DNA from: NVTR01 sp965237505
GTDB lineage: Bacteria; Pseudomonadota; Alphaproteobacteria; Rhodobacterales; Rhodobacteraceae
Direction: 5' to 3'
NCBI GenBank assembly: GCA_965237505.1
Contig: CBDEFR010000009.1
Coordinates: forward strand, 372,001-436,000
DNA: 64,000 nt
The notes below the pieces were generated by a model. That model saw only the letters and a program-made list of their open reading frames with translations. It had not been told where the DNA came from and made no database searches. How positions within the stretch are numbered: the stretch's first letter is position 1; every line of letters starts with the position of its first letter. Position numbers and translations under genes: made by a program. Below are positions 16,249 through 25,517 of this stretch, piece after piece.

Positions 16249-16728
16249 CTTTGTACCCTTTATTGCTCGTGTCCTCACGGCGTCAGTTCGCACAGTTTGC
16301 ACGCTGCCGCTCAAAAAAACCACTATTCATATATTGCGGCAAAACATGGGCCTCTGGCAGAATTCCGGCAAAGCCGTCGCCCAACAGGTTGAAATATTGC
16401 CACAGCAGGAGGCCGTCCGGGCAAACTCAAGCGCGCGGCCTTCCCGCGTCGAGGCGATCATTAAGTTGCCATTGGCCAGCTTTTGCAGCCGTCCCATAGT
16501 TGGCGAATAAAACCGTGCCTCGCCCAGTCCGCTAATCACAACCCGCGCCTGCCCGGTTCGCGCGTCCAGTTCGACAATGCGCGAGTGCAGTTCGTCGGCC
16601 TCGACAAACGGGTCCAAATTGCGGTTGTCAAAAACCAGTATTTTGTCGTCTGGCGCGAAATCCGGATCATGCTGACGCAACACCTGTCCGGTAGATTGAA
16701 ACTTCACCTGAAACTCCACCGGATCAAC

Positions 16729-17834
16729 CTTGCCTATCCGGTTTACACCCACACCCACTAGGGCTAGAATGGGCGCAAACCGGATATAGGGGAGCGCGCC
16801 ATGGATGTTCTCGACCGCGCCGATCTCCCATTCCCGCATTCGCTACCCGAGTTCCAGCGACTTTTCCCCGATGATGCGGCCTGCGCCGCCTACCTGGAGA
16901 AAGCCCGCTGGGGAGACGGCTTTGCCTGCCCGCACTGCGGCACGGCGGGAGAGCCGTTCCACTTTGAAAACCGCCCTGGCGTCCTGCGCTGCCGCAAGTG
17001 CCGCCAGAACACCGGGCTGACGGTGGGAACAGTGATGGAGCGTAGCCACACTCCGCTGAACGTCTGGTTCTGGGCCGCTTATCTGGTCGCCAGTCAGACG
17101 CCCGGCATGTCCGCCGTGCAGTTTCAGCGGCAACTTGGTATTTCGCGCTACGAGACGGCCTTTCAAATTCTCCACAAGCTCCGCTCGGGCATGGTGCGGC
17201 CCAACCAAGACAGGATCGGTGGACAGCCCAAGAACCATGTTGAGGTGGACGAAACCTGGGTTGGCGGGCGAACAACGCGTGGGGAAGGCCGTGGTGTTCA
17301 CCACAAGGTTCCCGTCTCCTGTGCCATCGAGGTGCGTCATCGAAAGCCGGGCACCAAGCTCGACAACCGGAAAGACGGACGCTATGCCGGACGCGTTCGG
17401 CTCGCCGTCGTGCTCGACCGTAGCGCCGTCGCTCTGTGGGTTCGTCGAGAGCACCGTCGCGCCGGGATCGCTGATCGTTACTGACGATTGGAGCGGCTAT
17501 GCTGGCCTCGGTAAGCGCGGCTATGAGCACTTCGCTGTTGCCGAGTGTGGTGATCCAGAGGTTGCCGAGCAATACCTGCCGATCATCCATCTGGTTTTCG
17601 CCAACCTGAAGACGTGGCTGATCGGTATCCACCACGGCGTTAGCCACCAGCACCTACAAGCCTACCTCAACGAGTTCACCTTCCGCTTCAACAGGCGGTT
17701 CTACCCGTTCAACGCCTTCCGCTCATTGCTCGGCATCGCGGGCGACACCTCTGCTCCAACCTATGCCGAGCTTTACTCGGGAGAGTGGCGGCACCCTACA
17801 TGTAGCGGTCATGGGCGTTAACCGGATAGGCAAG
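16729..17834 (+). mobile_element. IS1595-family element, copy 2
   Basis: It has the same ends as copy 1, in opposite orientation, and is flanked by the 8-bp direct repeat GGATCAAC (16721-16728 and 17835-17842). It is two bases shorter than copy 1 because of a deletion in the transposase gene. It sits inside the arylsulfotransferase-like gene. Confidence 0.95.
16801..17821 (+). pseudogene. IS1595 transposase, copy 2 (frameshifted)
   Basis: It is nearly identical to the intact copy 1 up to VVLDRSA near 17428, where two bases (GA) present in copy 1 are missing. The frame then runs to a premature stop at 17484, and the catalytic C-terminal half (VTDDWSGYAGLG to the end) continues in a different frame to 17821. 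It could still move if copy 1 supplies transposase. Confidence 0.9.
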
Positions 17835-18820
17835 GGATCAACTACCAGAATTGTGTTGATGTTGCGCAGTGACAGCAGCAGATCACCGGGCTCAAATATC
17901 TCTGACGCGATGCCGGACGGGAAAACCTCGACATCATTCAGATGCAACGTGTCGCCGCCCACCAGCGTGCCGGCGTTGTCCAATGTTGACAGGTGCATCA
18001 GGCCAAGCAAGTCGTTCTGCGAAAGAATATCGAGCACCTCGACCGTCTGCAGTATTTCTCCATCCATCGAGATATTCTGGATGGCCCAGGAATTCAGCGG
18101 TGCAATGTGGTTGCCATAACCAGTGTTACCAGTCAGCACATAGCGCTCGGCGGGCACCCAGATGGTGCCGTCTTCGGACAGATTGATCGCGTGATGCGCC
18201 AGATTATCGAGCTTCCAGCGAACCTCGCCGCAAGCCGAAAGACGAACCGTCGCCAGCAGTTCAAAATTCAGCAGGACATCGCCATCCGGCAGCACCTGAA
18301 CGCCGTGCAGGGTCGCACCGGGTTGATTTTTTGGTTTCCGATCGGCAGGAATGTCGGCGTCGTCATCTGGCCAGATTTGGAACCAGTCGGGTTGCCATTC
18401 ATGCACAATCTCGCCATCCCGGTCGATAACCCGGATGAAGTTCATGTCATCCTTGCCGACCCCGGCGATCAGGACCAGACCGGGTGCCAGTGCCGCAGGT
18501 TCAAGGTTCTGTAACTGAATCTCGTCCGCCGGTATCGATATGTACCAGGGGCGCTGAAATTCTCGGTAAATCTGTTCGAAGGCCAGTTTGATACGGATTA
18601 TCTGATCGGCAACAAACCATTGGTTTACTGTGGCAAAGAACCCGTAAACCACCCCGCCCAGCACCAGCAATAATGCAAACAAAATTTTTCTGGGAAGACT
18701 GACCCGGTTGCTGTCCGACATGATATTCTGCTCTGCCTGCGCCGTGTTCGCACGGCTGTTTGATTGCCCGGACCTTAGCCGAGGACATGAATTTTAAACA
18801 AGCCACATAATTCCCCGGCC

Positions 18821-19129
18821 TTATGGGCTGTTCACCTTGATCCGCTGGCGCAAAGCGTGGTCGGACCTGTCAAAGATCAGAATTTCGTCGTCATCCGTGA
18901 CCACGGCATACCAGTCACCGCCCTGGGTAAATGCAATGACGCGCCCGCCGTCGGGCAGGGTGATTTCATCAGGCAAAGCCAGCGCACCCGGTGCAGGCGC
19001 GAGCCGGATGACAAAAAGCACCACGATGGTTACAAAGCCCAAGATCATTGTTGCGGTCAGAACCGTGACTAGAATGCGCAAGAACCGCAGGTGCTTGGCC
19101 TCGGTCTGGGAAAGTGGAGCCTCGTCCAT
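18821..19129 (-). CDS. DUF6476 family single-pass membrane protein
   Basis: About 102 residues from the Met at 19129 (MDEAPLSQTEAKHLRFLRIL): one membrane helix (TVLTATMILGFVTIVVLFVIRL) and a C-terminal domain with LPDGGRVIAFTQGGDWYAVV and DEILIFD. This matches the conserved Rhodobacteraceae protein usually found divergent from rluD. An alternative Met at 19156 would overlap the rluD start. Function unknown. Confidence 0.75.
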   Translation of the reverse strand: MDEAPLSQTEAKHLRFLRILVTVLTATMILGFVTIVVLFVIRLAPAPGALALPDEITLPDGGRVIAFTQGGDWYAVVTDDDEILIFDRSDHALRQRIKVNSP

Positions 19130-19148
19130 GTCGGCCTCAAAGCTGCGG

Positions 19149-20153
19149 GTGACCATCGGGCCAAACCCGCCTGACCGCCTTGATAAGGCACTGGCGCGCG
19201 ACGTGCCAGAGGCGGCAGCGCTGTCACGCACACGTATTGTCCGGCTCATCGGCGACGGGGCGGTGACACAGGCCGGTGCGCGAGTGACCGATCAAAAGGC
19301 CAAAGTGAGTGAGGGCGAACTTTACGTCATCACGCTTGCAGCCCCCGCCGTAAGCCACATGGAACCCGAAAATATTGCACTGGATGTGATCTGGGAAGAC
19401 GCCGATCTTGTGGTGGTCAACAAGCCTGCAGGCATGGTCGTGCACCCGGCGCCGGGCACGCCGCACGGAACCCTGGTCAATGCGCTGCTGCATCATTTTG
19501 GTGGCAGCCTGTCCGATGTTGGCGGGCAAATGCGCCCCGGCATCGTGCACCGGATCGACAAGGACACCAGCGGTCTGCTGGTCGTGGCCAAGTCTGACTG
19601 GGCCCATCACGCCCTGGCGGCGCAGTTTGAAAATCATCTGGTCGAGCGCAAGTATTTGGCCGTCGTCTATGGCGTACCCGACGCCGGGGACGCGCGTTTG
19701 CTTGGCATCAAAGGCGTGAATTTTGACTCCGGCACCGTGATGAGGATCACCACCCGCCTGGCGCGTCACAAAATCGACCGGCAACGCCAGGCGGTGCTGT
19801 TTCAGGGCGGACGGCACGCGGTGACCCGGGTTCGGGTTGTGAAACGGTTCGGTTCCCCTGCGGTGGCGGCATTGGTGGACTGCTGGCTGGAAACCGGGCG
19901 CACCCACCAGATCAGGGTGCATATGGCCCATGTCGGGCACGGATTGTTGGGCGATGCGACCTATGGCGGGCGGCGCAAAATAAATACCAGGGCGCTTGGG
20001 CAGACGGCGAGCGACGCCGTTGCTGGGTTCCCGCGTCAGGCGCTGCACGCGGCAGTGCTGGGGTTCGAGCACCCGGTCAGCGGCGAAAAGATACGTTTTG
20101 AAGCACCGCTGCCGCGCGACATGGCCGCCCTGATCAGCGCGCTGGCGGGCTGA
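19149..20153 (+). CDS. rluD: Ribosomal large-subunit pseudouridine synthase D
   Basis: 334 residues from a GTG start. An N-terminal S4 domain (RLDKALARDVPEAAALSRTR) is followed by the RluA-family catalytic core with PAGMVVHPAPG and the active-site motif GIVHRIDKDTSGLLVVAK (Asp of HRxD). ETGRTHQIRVHM and LLGDATYGG complete the signature. It modifies uridines in helix 69 of 23S rRNA. Its 3' end overlaps the convergent TetR gene by 20 bp. Confidence 0.93.
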   Translation: MTIGPNPPDRLDKALARDVPEAAALSRTRIVRLIGDGAVTQAGARVTDQKAKVSEGELYVITLAAPAVSHMEPENIALDVIWEDADLVVVNKPAGMVVHPAPGTPHGTLVNALLHHFGGSLSDVGGQMRPGIVHRIDKDTSGLLVVAKSDWAHHALAAQFENHLVERKYLAVVYGVPDAGDARLLGIKGVNFDSGTVMRITTRLARHKIDRQRQAVLFQGGRHAVTRVRVVKRFGSPAVAALVDCWLETGRTHQIRVHMAHVGHGLLGDATYGGRRKINTRALGQTASDAVAGFPRQALHAAVLGFEHPVSGEKIRFEAPLPRDMAALISALAG

Positions 20154-20706
20154 GCAGCAGCATATCCAGTACCAGGCCAAGGTCTGTACCGACCGATACA
20201 TCTGGCAGCGTGGACAATTGTTCCAGCCCGATCAGGGCGGCATACAGCGTTTTAGCCTTGGCGCGGGCGACATCCGCACGAGACCCGTGATCGGCAAAAA
20301 GCGACGCCACATAGTCCAGCCGGGCGCGGTCGATGTTGTGCACGGCCCGCTGCACGGATGTATCATAGCGCCCCCAGTCGCGGATCGCCGCCTCGGCCAG
20401 CGCCCCGCCATAAGCCGCCTTGCGATCATCGGCGACAATGCTTATCAGTTGCTCGAGCCGCGTGCGCGCTGGGGTCTCGGCACTATCCAGCGCTGCGATC
20501 ACCGCATGGGTCGCGGCCTGCTGCCAATGCTCGATCATCGCTGATTTCAGCGCCGCGATGTGCTTGAAATGCCAGTAAAACGAGCCCTTGCTGACCGACA
20601 GCGCACGCGCCAGCGCCTCGGCCCGGATCGCCTGCGGGCCACCGGCGGTCAAAGCGCGAAATCCGGCGCGTATCCAGTCGGTTTGGCTCAGGGGTCGAGT
20701 CTTCAC
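20134..20706 (-). CDS. TetR-family transcriptional regulator
   Basis: 190 residues with an N-terminal helix-turn-helix: WIRAGFRALTAGGPQAIRAE followed by ARALSVSKGSFYWHFKHIAA. The C-terminal ligand-binding domain is helical. It is divergent from a membrane-protein pair starting at 20788, and a perfect dyad lies between them. It probably represses itself and those genes; the inducer is unknown. Confidence 0.85.
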   Translation of the reverse strand: MKTRPLSQTDWIRAGFRALTAGGPQAIRAEALARALSVSKGSFYWHFKHIAALKSAMIEHWQQAATHAVIAALDSAETPARTRLEQLISIVADDRKAAYGGALAEAAIRDWGRYDTSVQRAVHNIDRARLDYVASLFADHGSRADVARAKAKTLYAALIGLEQLSTLPDVSVGTDLGLVLDMLLLSPPAR

Positions 20707-20713
20707 GATACAA

Positions 20714-20731
20714 CCATACGCAACCGTATGG
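20714..20731. promoter_or_regulatory. Candidate TetR operator
   Basis: CCATACG (20714-20720) and CGTATGG (20725-20731) form a perfect inverted repeat with a 4-nt spacer, 8 bp upstream of the TetR start and 57 bp from the divergent gene start. Size, symmetry and position fit a TetR-type site controlling both directions. Confidence 0.65.
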
Positions 20732-21061
20732 ACAGGGGCAAGCGGATGGTCTACATACGCCAGCGTCTGGAAGAATCGGAGCCTGACATGAACATCTGGT
20801 TTGGTGCGGCGGCGGCGCTGTCAGCGTTGCTGGCGGCGGCGCATGTCATTGGCGGCACGCCAGAGTTTCTGACGCCGATTGTCACCAGCGATCTGTCCGC
20901 CGGCATCCGCGCCGTGGCAGCGATTGTCTGGCACGCCACCAGTATCCTGCTGGTGCTGAACGGCGCGGTGCTGATCGGCACAACATTCAGGCGGCAATGG
21001 ATACCAGCCGTTTGGCTGGCGTGGCGCAATATCTGGGTTTCGCCGGGTTGTTCCTGTATTA

Positions 21062-22222
21062 TACCAACGGCCCTAGTCGTTGACCGTTTTGGCCCATTGT
21101 CTGGTAGTGATTGACGTGATTGCGGTTTTGTCGTTTGCAAAGAAGTTCCATGCTTCGCAACACCTGTCGACGATCTGCTCATAATTGTCGAAGACGGATA
21201 TGGCGAGCTTGTTGGCACGCAGATAAGCCCACACATTTTCCATCGGGTTGAGTTCAGGGGAATAGGGCGGGAGTTTGAGCAGGGTGATGTTGTCGGGTAC
21301 CTCCAGCTCTGCCGAACCGTGCCAGCCAGCGCCATCCAGAATGAGAAGGGCATGTGCGCCCGATGCGACGGTTTTAGCGATCTCGGCGAGATGCGCGCTC
21401 ATGACCTGTGTGTCGGCATGTGGCATGATCAGAGCGGCCGCTTCAGCCCGTTCCGGGCAGACGGCGCCGAAAATGTAGCTCCAGATATAGCGGGTGTCGC
21501 GCGGGGCACGGGGGCGTGTTCCACGCTCGGCCCAGATACGGGTGAGCGTGCCCTGCTGGCCAACCCGCGCTTCATCCTGAAACCATATCTCCAGGGGCTT
21601 GCTGCGGGCTGTTTCCGGCAAGGCTGCTTCTACCTCTGCGGCGAAGTTTTTTTAAAAGCCTCCTGTGCATCCGGGTCGGATTTCGGATGCTGCGGGCGCA
21701 CCGACAGACGCCGAAAGCCCAGGCTTGCCAATTGTTTGCCAACAGTTCGCTCATGCATGGTGACGCCGAAGCGCTCTTCGATCTTGCGTTTCAGATCAAT
21801 GCGCCGCCAGCGCACAACCCCATCGGTTTCGGGGTCGGGACCCGCCCGAACCATTTCCGCCAACTCCTCCTTCTGTGCCGCGCTCAGCAGACAGGGTGGA
21901 TCCGGCGGGCGACGGTTGAACAGGCCCGACACGCCCTCCGCATTGTAACGGTGGGCCCAATCCCGCAACGTCTGCCGATCCATGCCGCAGTTTTCTGCCG
22001 CCGTCTTGCGGTCAACCCCATCCAGAACCAGGGCAATCGCCAACATCCGTCGCGCCGCTTTCCCATCCCGGCACCGCGCCGCTTCCTGGCGAAGCTCGCC
22101 TGCGGACTTGTCTTTTCGCGTAATCCTTACTGCCATCAAAGCCTCCCTTGCCTTGATGCCACTGAATCAGATCACGCCGCTCGTGGGAATCCCCTTGAGT
22201 CAAATCTGGGGGCCGTTGGTAT
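21062..22222 (-). mobile_element. IS630-family element, copy 2
   Basis: It has the same length and ends as copy 1, but is inverted. The TA dinucleotides at 21060-21061 and 22223-22224 fit a TA target duplication. Removing the element plus one TA restores the host frame (FLYYGISF). This is a simple insertion, in contrast to copy 1. Confidence 0.92.
21073..22139 (-). CDS. IS630 transposase, copy 2 (two-frame, apparently functional)
   Basis: ORF A covers 22139-21630 with the helix-turn-helix half; ORF B ends at 21073 with the DDE half (IWFQDEARVG, LDGAGWHG, NPMENVW). The frames join at a run of seven A by a -1 shift, as in copy 1. The tryptophan codon mutated to stop in copy 1 is intact here. 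This is the likelier source of active transposase. Confidence 0.88.
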
Positions 22223-22330
22223 TACGGCATCAGCTTTCTCGGCAATATCACCGAACTGCCGCAATGGACCGTGTTCCTGGCGATTTCTGTGATGATCTGG
22301 CTGGGGATGCGCGCCGGGCGCGCGGGCCGG

Positions 22331-23754
22331 GGTAGTGCCCCAGGGCGTGGTGTAAATTGTTCTCCGGCTGGGTGTTGAGCCGGTTTACAGGGCGGCGATT
22401 TTCGCCGGGTCGATGGTGGTATCCTCGCAGATGGCGGCGACGGTTTCCAGCGTCATGTAACGACGTGTGACTGCCCATTCGTCGTTCTGCTCCAGCATAA
22501 GTGCGCCGACGAGGCGTCTGATCGCGGCCTCGTTAGGGAAAATACGACGACATTTGTTCGGCGCTTGATCTCTTTGTTGAGGCGTTCAAGCGGATTGGTG
22601 GAGTGTATTTGCCGCCAGTGAGCTTGCGGGAACGTCTTGTAGGCCAGCACGTCTTCCTCGGCGCGCAGCATCAGCTCGGCGAGCTTGGGATGACGCGGCT
22701 GGAAAGCCTCGATCAGCTTGGTCCAGTGTTCCTTCGAGTCTGCCAGCGTGTCCTGATCGAAGGCTGTTCTGAGCGCGGCCGTGACGATGGGACGGTCCTT
22801 CTTGCCGACGCAGGCCAGGGCATTGCGCATGAAGTGCACGCGACAGCGCTGGATCGTAGCACCCAGCACTTTGGCGGCGGCCCCCTTCAGGCCTTTATGT
22901 TCGTCAGCGATGATCAGCTTTACCCCGCGCAGGCCGCGATCGGCCAGAGCACGCAGGAATTCGTCCCAGAACACCTCGGCTTCGCTGGGTTGGATGGCGA
23001 TGCCCAGAACCTCGCGCCGCCCGTCGGTGTTGACCGCAACCGCCACTATGGCTGCCACGCTGACGATCCGTCCCGAACGCCGCACCTTGCTGTAGGTGGC
23101 GTCCAGCCAGAGATAGGGCCATTCGCCCTCCAGTGGCCGGTCAAGGAAGGCGTTAACGCGTTCGTCGATCTCCACGCACAGGCGGGATACCTGGCTCTTG
23201 GAGACGCCCGTCATGCCCATGGTCTTGACCAGATCATCCACTGATCGCGTTGAGACGCCCTGAATGTAGGCTTCCTGGATCACCGCGGTCATTGCTTTCT
23301 CCGAGGCCCGGCGTGGTTCCGGAAACTCCGGGAAATACGTCCCCTTGCGCAGTTTCGGGATCTGAACATCAACGGTCCCGGCGCGGGTTTCCCATCGGCG
23401 CGGGCGATATCCGTTCCGGTGGTTCACCCGCCCGGCCGAGCGTTCATGCGCCCCGGCACCGCACAGCTGATCCACATCCAGTGCCATCAACCGGTCGGCA
23501 ACAAAACCCAGCATCTCGGCCAAAATCTGATGATCGGCGGTCTCGGAAAGAAGCGCCTTCAGCGCGGCGGTTTCTGATATCGTCTCCTTGGTCATGGGTG
23601 ATCTCCTCGATCGGTAGGTCAGGTTGCAACCCAAACCCTACCGGAGAACGTCCATGGCCGCCCAGCAACCCGCGCGGACTTCGCCTGAGCTACGCGCGAG
23701 GCTCCACTCAGCCCGCGCTAACGTCGGAATTACACCACGTCCGGGGGCACTACC
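22331..23754 (-). mobile_element. IS256-family element
   Basis: The inverted ends read GGTAGTGCCCC and GGGGGCACTACC, with similarity extending about 28 bp inward. The 8-bp direct repeat CGGGCCGG flanks the element (22323-22330 and 23755-23762). It contains one Mutator-type transposase and lies exactly at the junction of two translationally coupled membrane genes. Confidence 0.93.
22385..23595 (-). pseudogene. IS256-family (Mutator-type) transposase with 3' frameshift
   Basis: The protein starts MTKETISETAALKALLSE (a longer frame reaches 23634). It shows the MULE-type catalytic points YLWLDATYSKVR, LIIADEHKGLKG and STNPLERLNKEIKRRT. Just after the catalytic Glu, near 22541-22547, one G seems to be missing. 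The alternative frame reads IFPNEAAIRRLVGALML through to IDPAKIAAL and stops at 22385, which is the family's normal end. Catalytic residues precede the shift, but loss of the normal tail probably impairs function. Confidence 0.85.
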
Positions 23755-23764
23755 CGGGCCGGTG

Positions 23765-24193
23765 ATGCCGCTGGCTCTGGTTCTGTTTTCGGTGCTGTCC
23801 ATGGTGGCGGCTCTGCACGCCTACTGGGCGCTGGGTGGCCTGTGGCCGGGTAATGATTCGCGGCAACTGGCTGATACCGTCATCGGTGACCGCAATCACC
23901 GCGGGATGCCGCCGACAGCGCTGACGCTGCTGGGGGCAGCCCTGATATTCGCAGCCGGTGCCCTGCCGGTGCTGCACCTGACCGGGCTGCATTTTGGCCT
24001 GCCGGGCTGGCTGACACGGGTCGGGTTGTGGGTGTTGGTGCCGGTGTTTCTGGGGCGCGGTGCTGTGACCTATGTTTTGCGCGCGCAGGCCGCGGCCATG
24101 GCCAAGCCGTTCGCCACTCTGAACCGGCGCTATTATTCGCCGCTATGTTTGGTTCTGGGATTTGGGTTTTTCGTGGTGGTTGTTTTTTCCTGA
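23765..24193 (+). CDS. DUF3995 domain-containing membrane protein
   Basis: 142 residues from the ATG at 23765, which before IS256 insertion overlapped the stop of the upstream membrane gene. Four hydrophobic segments and the motifs ALHAYWALGGLWPG and RNHRGMPPTALTLLG match the DUF3995 family. Function unknown. IS256 has now separated it from its promoter and its coupled partner, so expression may depend on the IS. Confidence 0.75.
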   Translation: MPLALVLFSVLSMVAALHAYWALGGLWPGNDSRQLADTVIGDRNHRGMPPTALTLLGAALIFAAGALPVLHLTGLHFGLPGWLTRVGLWVLVPVFLGRGAVTYVLRAQAAAMAKPFATLNRRYYSPLCLVLGFGFFVVVVFS

Positions 24194-24327
24194 CCTGACC
24201 CCGACCCGGCCCGGCACGGGTCGATGTCGGTCACATTCTGCACCTCTGCGTGAGATATTGTAACATTGCTGGCGATGCGACGGATATATCTTCATATATC
24301 GTTAATGGTTTGCCGTTAGCGGCACAT

Positions 24328-24356
24328 CTTGAACGGGGTGACAGGCAGCCCTATCT
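24328..24356 (+). promoter_or_regulatory. Candidate RpoH-dependent (heat-shock) promoter of rpoH
   Basis: CTTG at 24328-24331 and CCCTATCT at 24349-24356, 17 nt apart, match the alphaproteobacterial RpoH promoter pattern (CTTG, N17-18, CYTAT). It lies about 45 bp upstream of the rpoH start and would give positive autoregulation. Confidence 0.65.
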
Positions 24357-24399
24357 AATGTTAAGCCTCGAAACATTGAGGCGGAACGGGGCACATAAA

Positions 24400-25296
24400 A
24401 TGAACAATTACAAAAATCTTCCGGCACCATCCCCCGAGCAGGGCTTGAACCGGTATTTGCAGGATATCCGCAAGTTTCCGATGCTGGAGCCGGAACAAGA
24501 ATACATGCTGGCCAAAAGATGGGTCGACCACGAAGACAGCGGCGCGGCGCACCAGATGGTCACTTCGCATCTGCGGCTGGCCGCCAAGATCGCCATGGGC
24601 TATCGCGGCTACGGGCTGCCCCAGGCCGAGGTGATTTCCGAGGCCAACGTGGGCCTGATGCAGGCGGTCAAACGGTTCGACCCGGAAAAGGGCTTTCGGC
24701 TGGCGACCTATGCCATGTGGTGGATCCGTGCTTCGATCCAGGAATATATCCTGCGCTCGTGGAGCCTTGTGAAACTGGGCACCACCAGCGCCCAGAAAAA
24801 ACTGTTTTTCAACCTGCGCAAGGCCAAGGCCCGGATCGGCGCGCTGGAAGACGGCGATATGCGGCCCGAAAACGTCAAACGGATCGCCACCGATCTGGGG
24901 GTGACCGAAACCGAAGTGATTTCGATGAACCGCCGGCTGTCCGGTGGTGACGCCTCGCTTAACGTGATGGTCGGCTCGGACGGTGAAAGTTCAACCCAAT
25001 GGCAGGATTGGCTGGAAGACGAAAGTGCCGATCAGGCCGGCGACTACGAAGCCAAGGATGAGCTTGAAACACGGCGCGAAATGCTGGTCGAGGCGATGGA
25101 AGTGCTGAACGATCGTGAAAAGGACATCCTGATGCAGCGCCGCCTGAAAGAACAGCCGGTAACACTGGAAGGGCTGTCGGGCCAATACGGCGTCAGCCGC
25201 GAGCGTATCCGCCAGATCGAAGTCCGCGCCTTTGAAAAGCTGCAAAAACGCATGCAGGAACTGGCGGCGAAAAAGGGAATTTTGGAACCTGCATAA
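24400..25296 (+). CDS. rpoH: RNA polymerase heat-shock sigma factor (sigma-32 family)
   Basis: 298 residues from the Met at 24400. Region 2 is clear (LAAKIAMGYRGYGLPQAEVI, GFRLATYAMWWIRASIQEYI) and is followed by the RpoH box QKKLFFNLRKAK. Region 4 ends in VSRERIRQIEVRAFEKLQKR. The RpoH box separates it from housekeeping RpoD. It directs heat-shock and, in this group, often oxidative-stress gene expression. Rhodobacteraceae commonly carry two rpoH genes; which paralogue this is cannot be told. Confidence 0.93.
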   Translation: MNNYKNLPAPSPEQGLNRYLQDIRKFPMLEPEQEYMLAKRWVDHEDSGAAHQMVTSHLRLAAKIAMGYRGYGLPQAEVISEANVGLMQAVKRFDPEKGFRLATYAMWWIRASIQEYILRSWSLVKLGTTSAQKKLFFNLRKAKARIGALEDGDMRPENVKRIATDLGVTETEVISMNRRLSGGDASLNVMVGSDGESSTQWQDWLEDESADQAGDYEAKDELETRREMLVEAMEVLNDREKDILMQRRLKEQPVTLEGLSGQYGVSRERIRQIEVRAFEKLQKRMQELAAKKGILEPA

Positions 25297-25366
25297 ACCG
25301 GCAGGCTTCTGGTCTCGCGATATTTTCGGTAGAATTGGGTAGCCAGGCAATCGGGGGCAGGGTGCA

Positions 25367-25459
25367 ATGGCGGACTTTGACGAGTTGATGGACTTCTGGT
25401 TTCCGCCGGATGGCGGAAACGATCTGGAAACAAGTGTGAAATTGATATTCAGGCTCTGA
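25367..25459 (+). CDS. Short ORF, possible remnant of a DUF924-type protein
   Basis: 30 codons starting MADFDELMDFWFPPDGG. The LMDFWF pattern resembles the first helix of DUF924 proteins (usually about 180 residues), and the frame ends soon after. It may be a gene fragment or chance. It sits between rpoH and the DUF4389 gene. Confidence 0.25.
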   Translation: MADFDELMDFWFPPDGGNDLETSVKLIFRL

Positions 25460-25517
25460 ATCTTGTTTTAGTTCATTCGATTTGTGCCTATTTAGCACCA
25501 AAGGAAAGGACAGTGAC

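Larger units (their letters stand above)
16283..18721 (-). pseudogene. Arylsulfotransferase (ASST)-like protein, split by IS1595 and frameshifted
   Basis: The 5' part (17835-18721) encodes a membrane anchor (KILFALLLVLGGVVYGFFATV) followed by beta-propeller-like repeats such as VIDRDGEIVHEWQPDW, GVQVLPDGDVLLNFEL and HHAINLSEDGTIWV, typical of the ASST fold. IS1595 copy 2 interrupts it at LVVDP. Removing the element and one copy of GGATCAAC restores VVDPVEFQVKF in frame. Near 16415-16422 a base seems missing; the alternative frame reads DGLLLWQYFNLLGDG and ends at 16283. Intact relatives transfer sulfuryl groups between phenolic donors and acceptors or are envelope proteins of unknown role. 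It heads the operon containing the sulfotransferase. Confidence 0.75.
20788..23765 (+). pseudogene. Four-helix membrane protein gene, interrupted by IS630 and IS256 and frameshifted
   Basis: The 5' part starts MNIWFGAAAALSALLAAAHV after a GGAG site and encodes membrane helices up to NGAVLIGTTF. Near 20985 one base appears to be missing: the continuation AMDTSRLAGVAQYLGFAGLF lies in another frame. IS630 copy 2 then interrupts at FLYY. After it the frame resumes as YGISFLGNITELPQWTVFL and runs to GMRAGRAGR, where IS256 is inserted. Without both elements the gene would end in TGA at 23763-23765, overlapping the ATG of the next gene (TGATG). I do not recognise the family. TetR regulation is likely. 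Confidence 0.7.

Noticed and set aside
16801..17653. Long minus-strand frames across both IS1595 copies
   Set aside because: They are antisense shadows of the transposase, with low-complexity Arg/Ser-rich translations and no domain.
240..22222. A 22-kb composite transposon bounded by the two IS630 copies
   Set aside because: Copy 2 has its own fitting TA duplication inside a host gene, and the enclosed DNA includes gatCA, rnpB and glyA. These are independent insertions.
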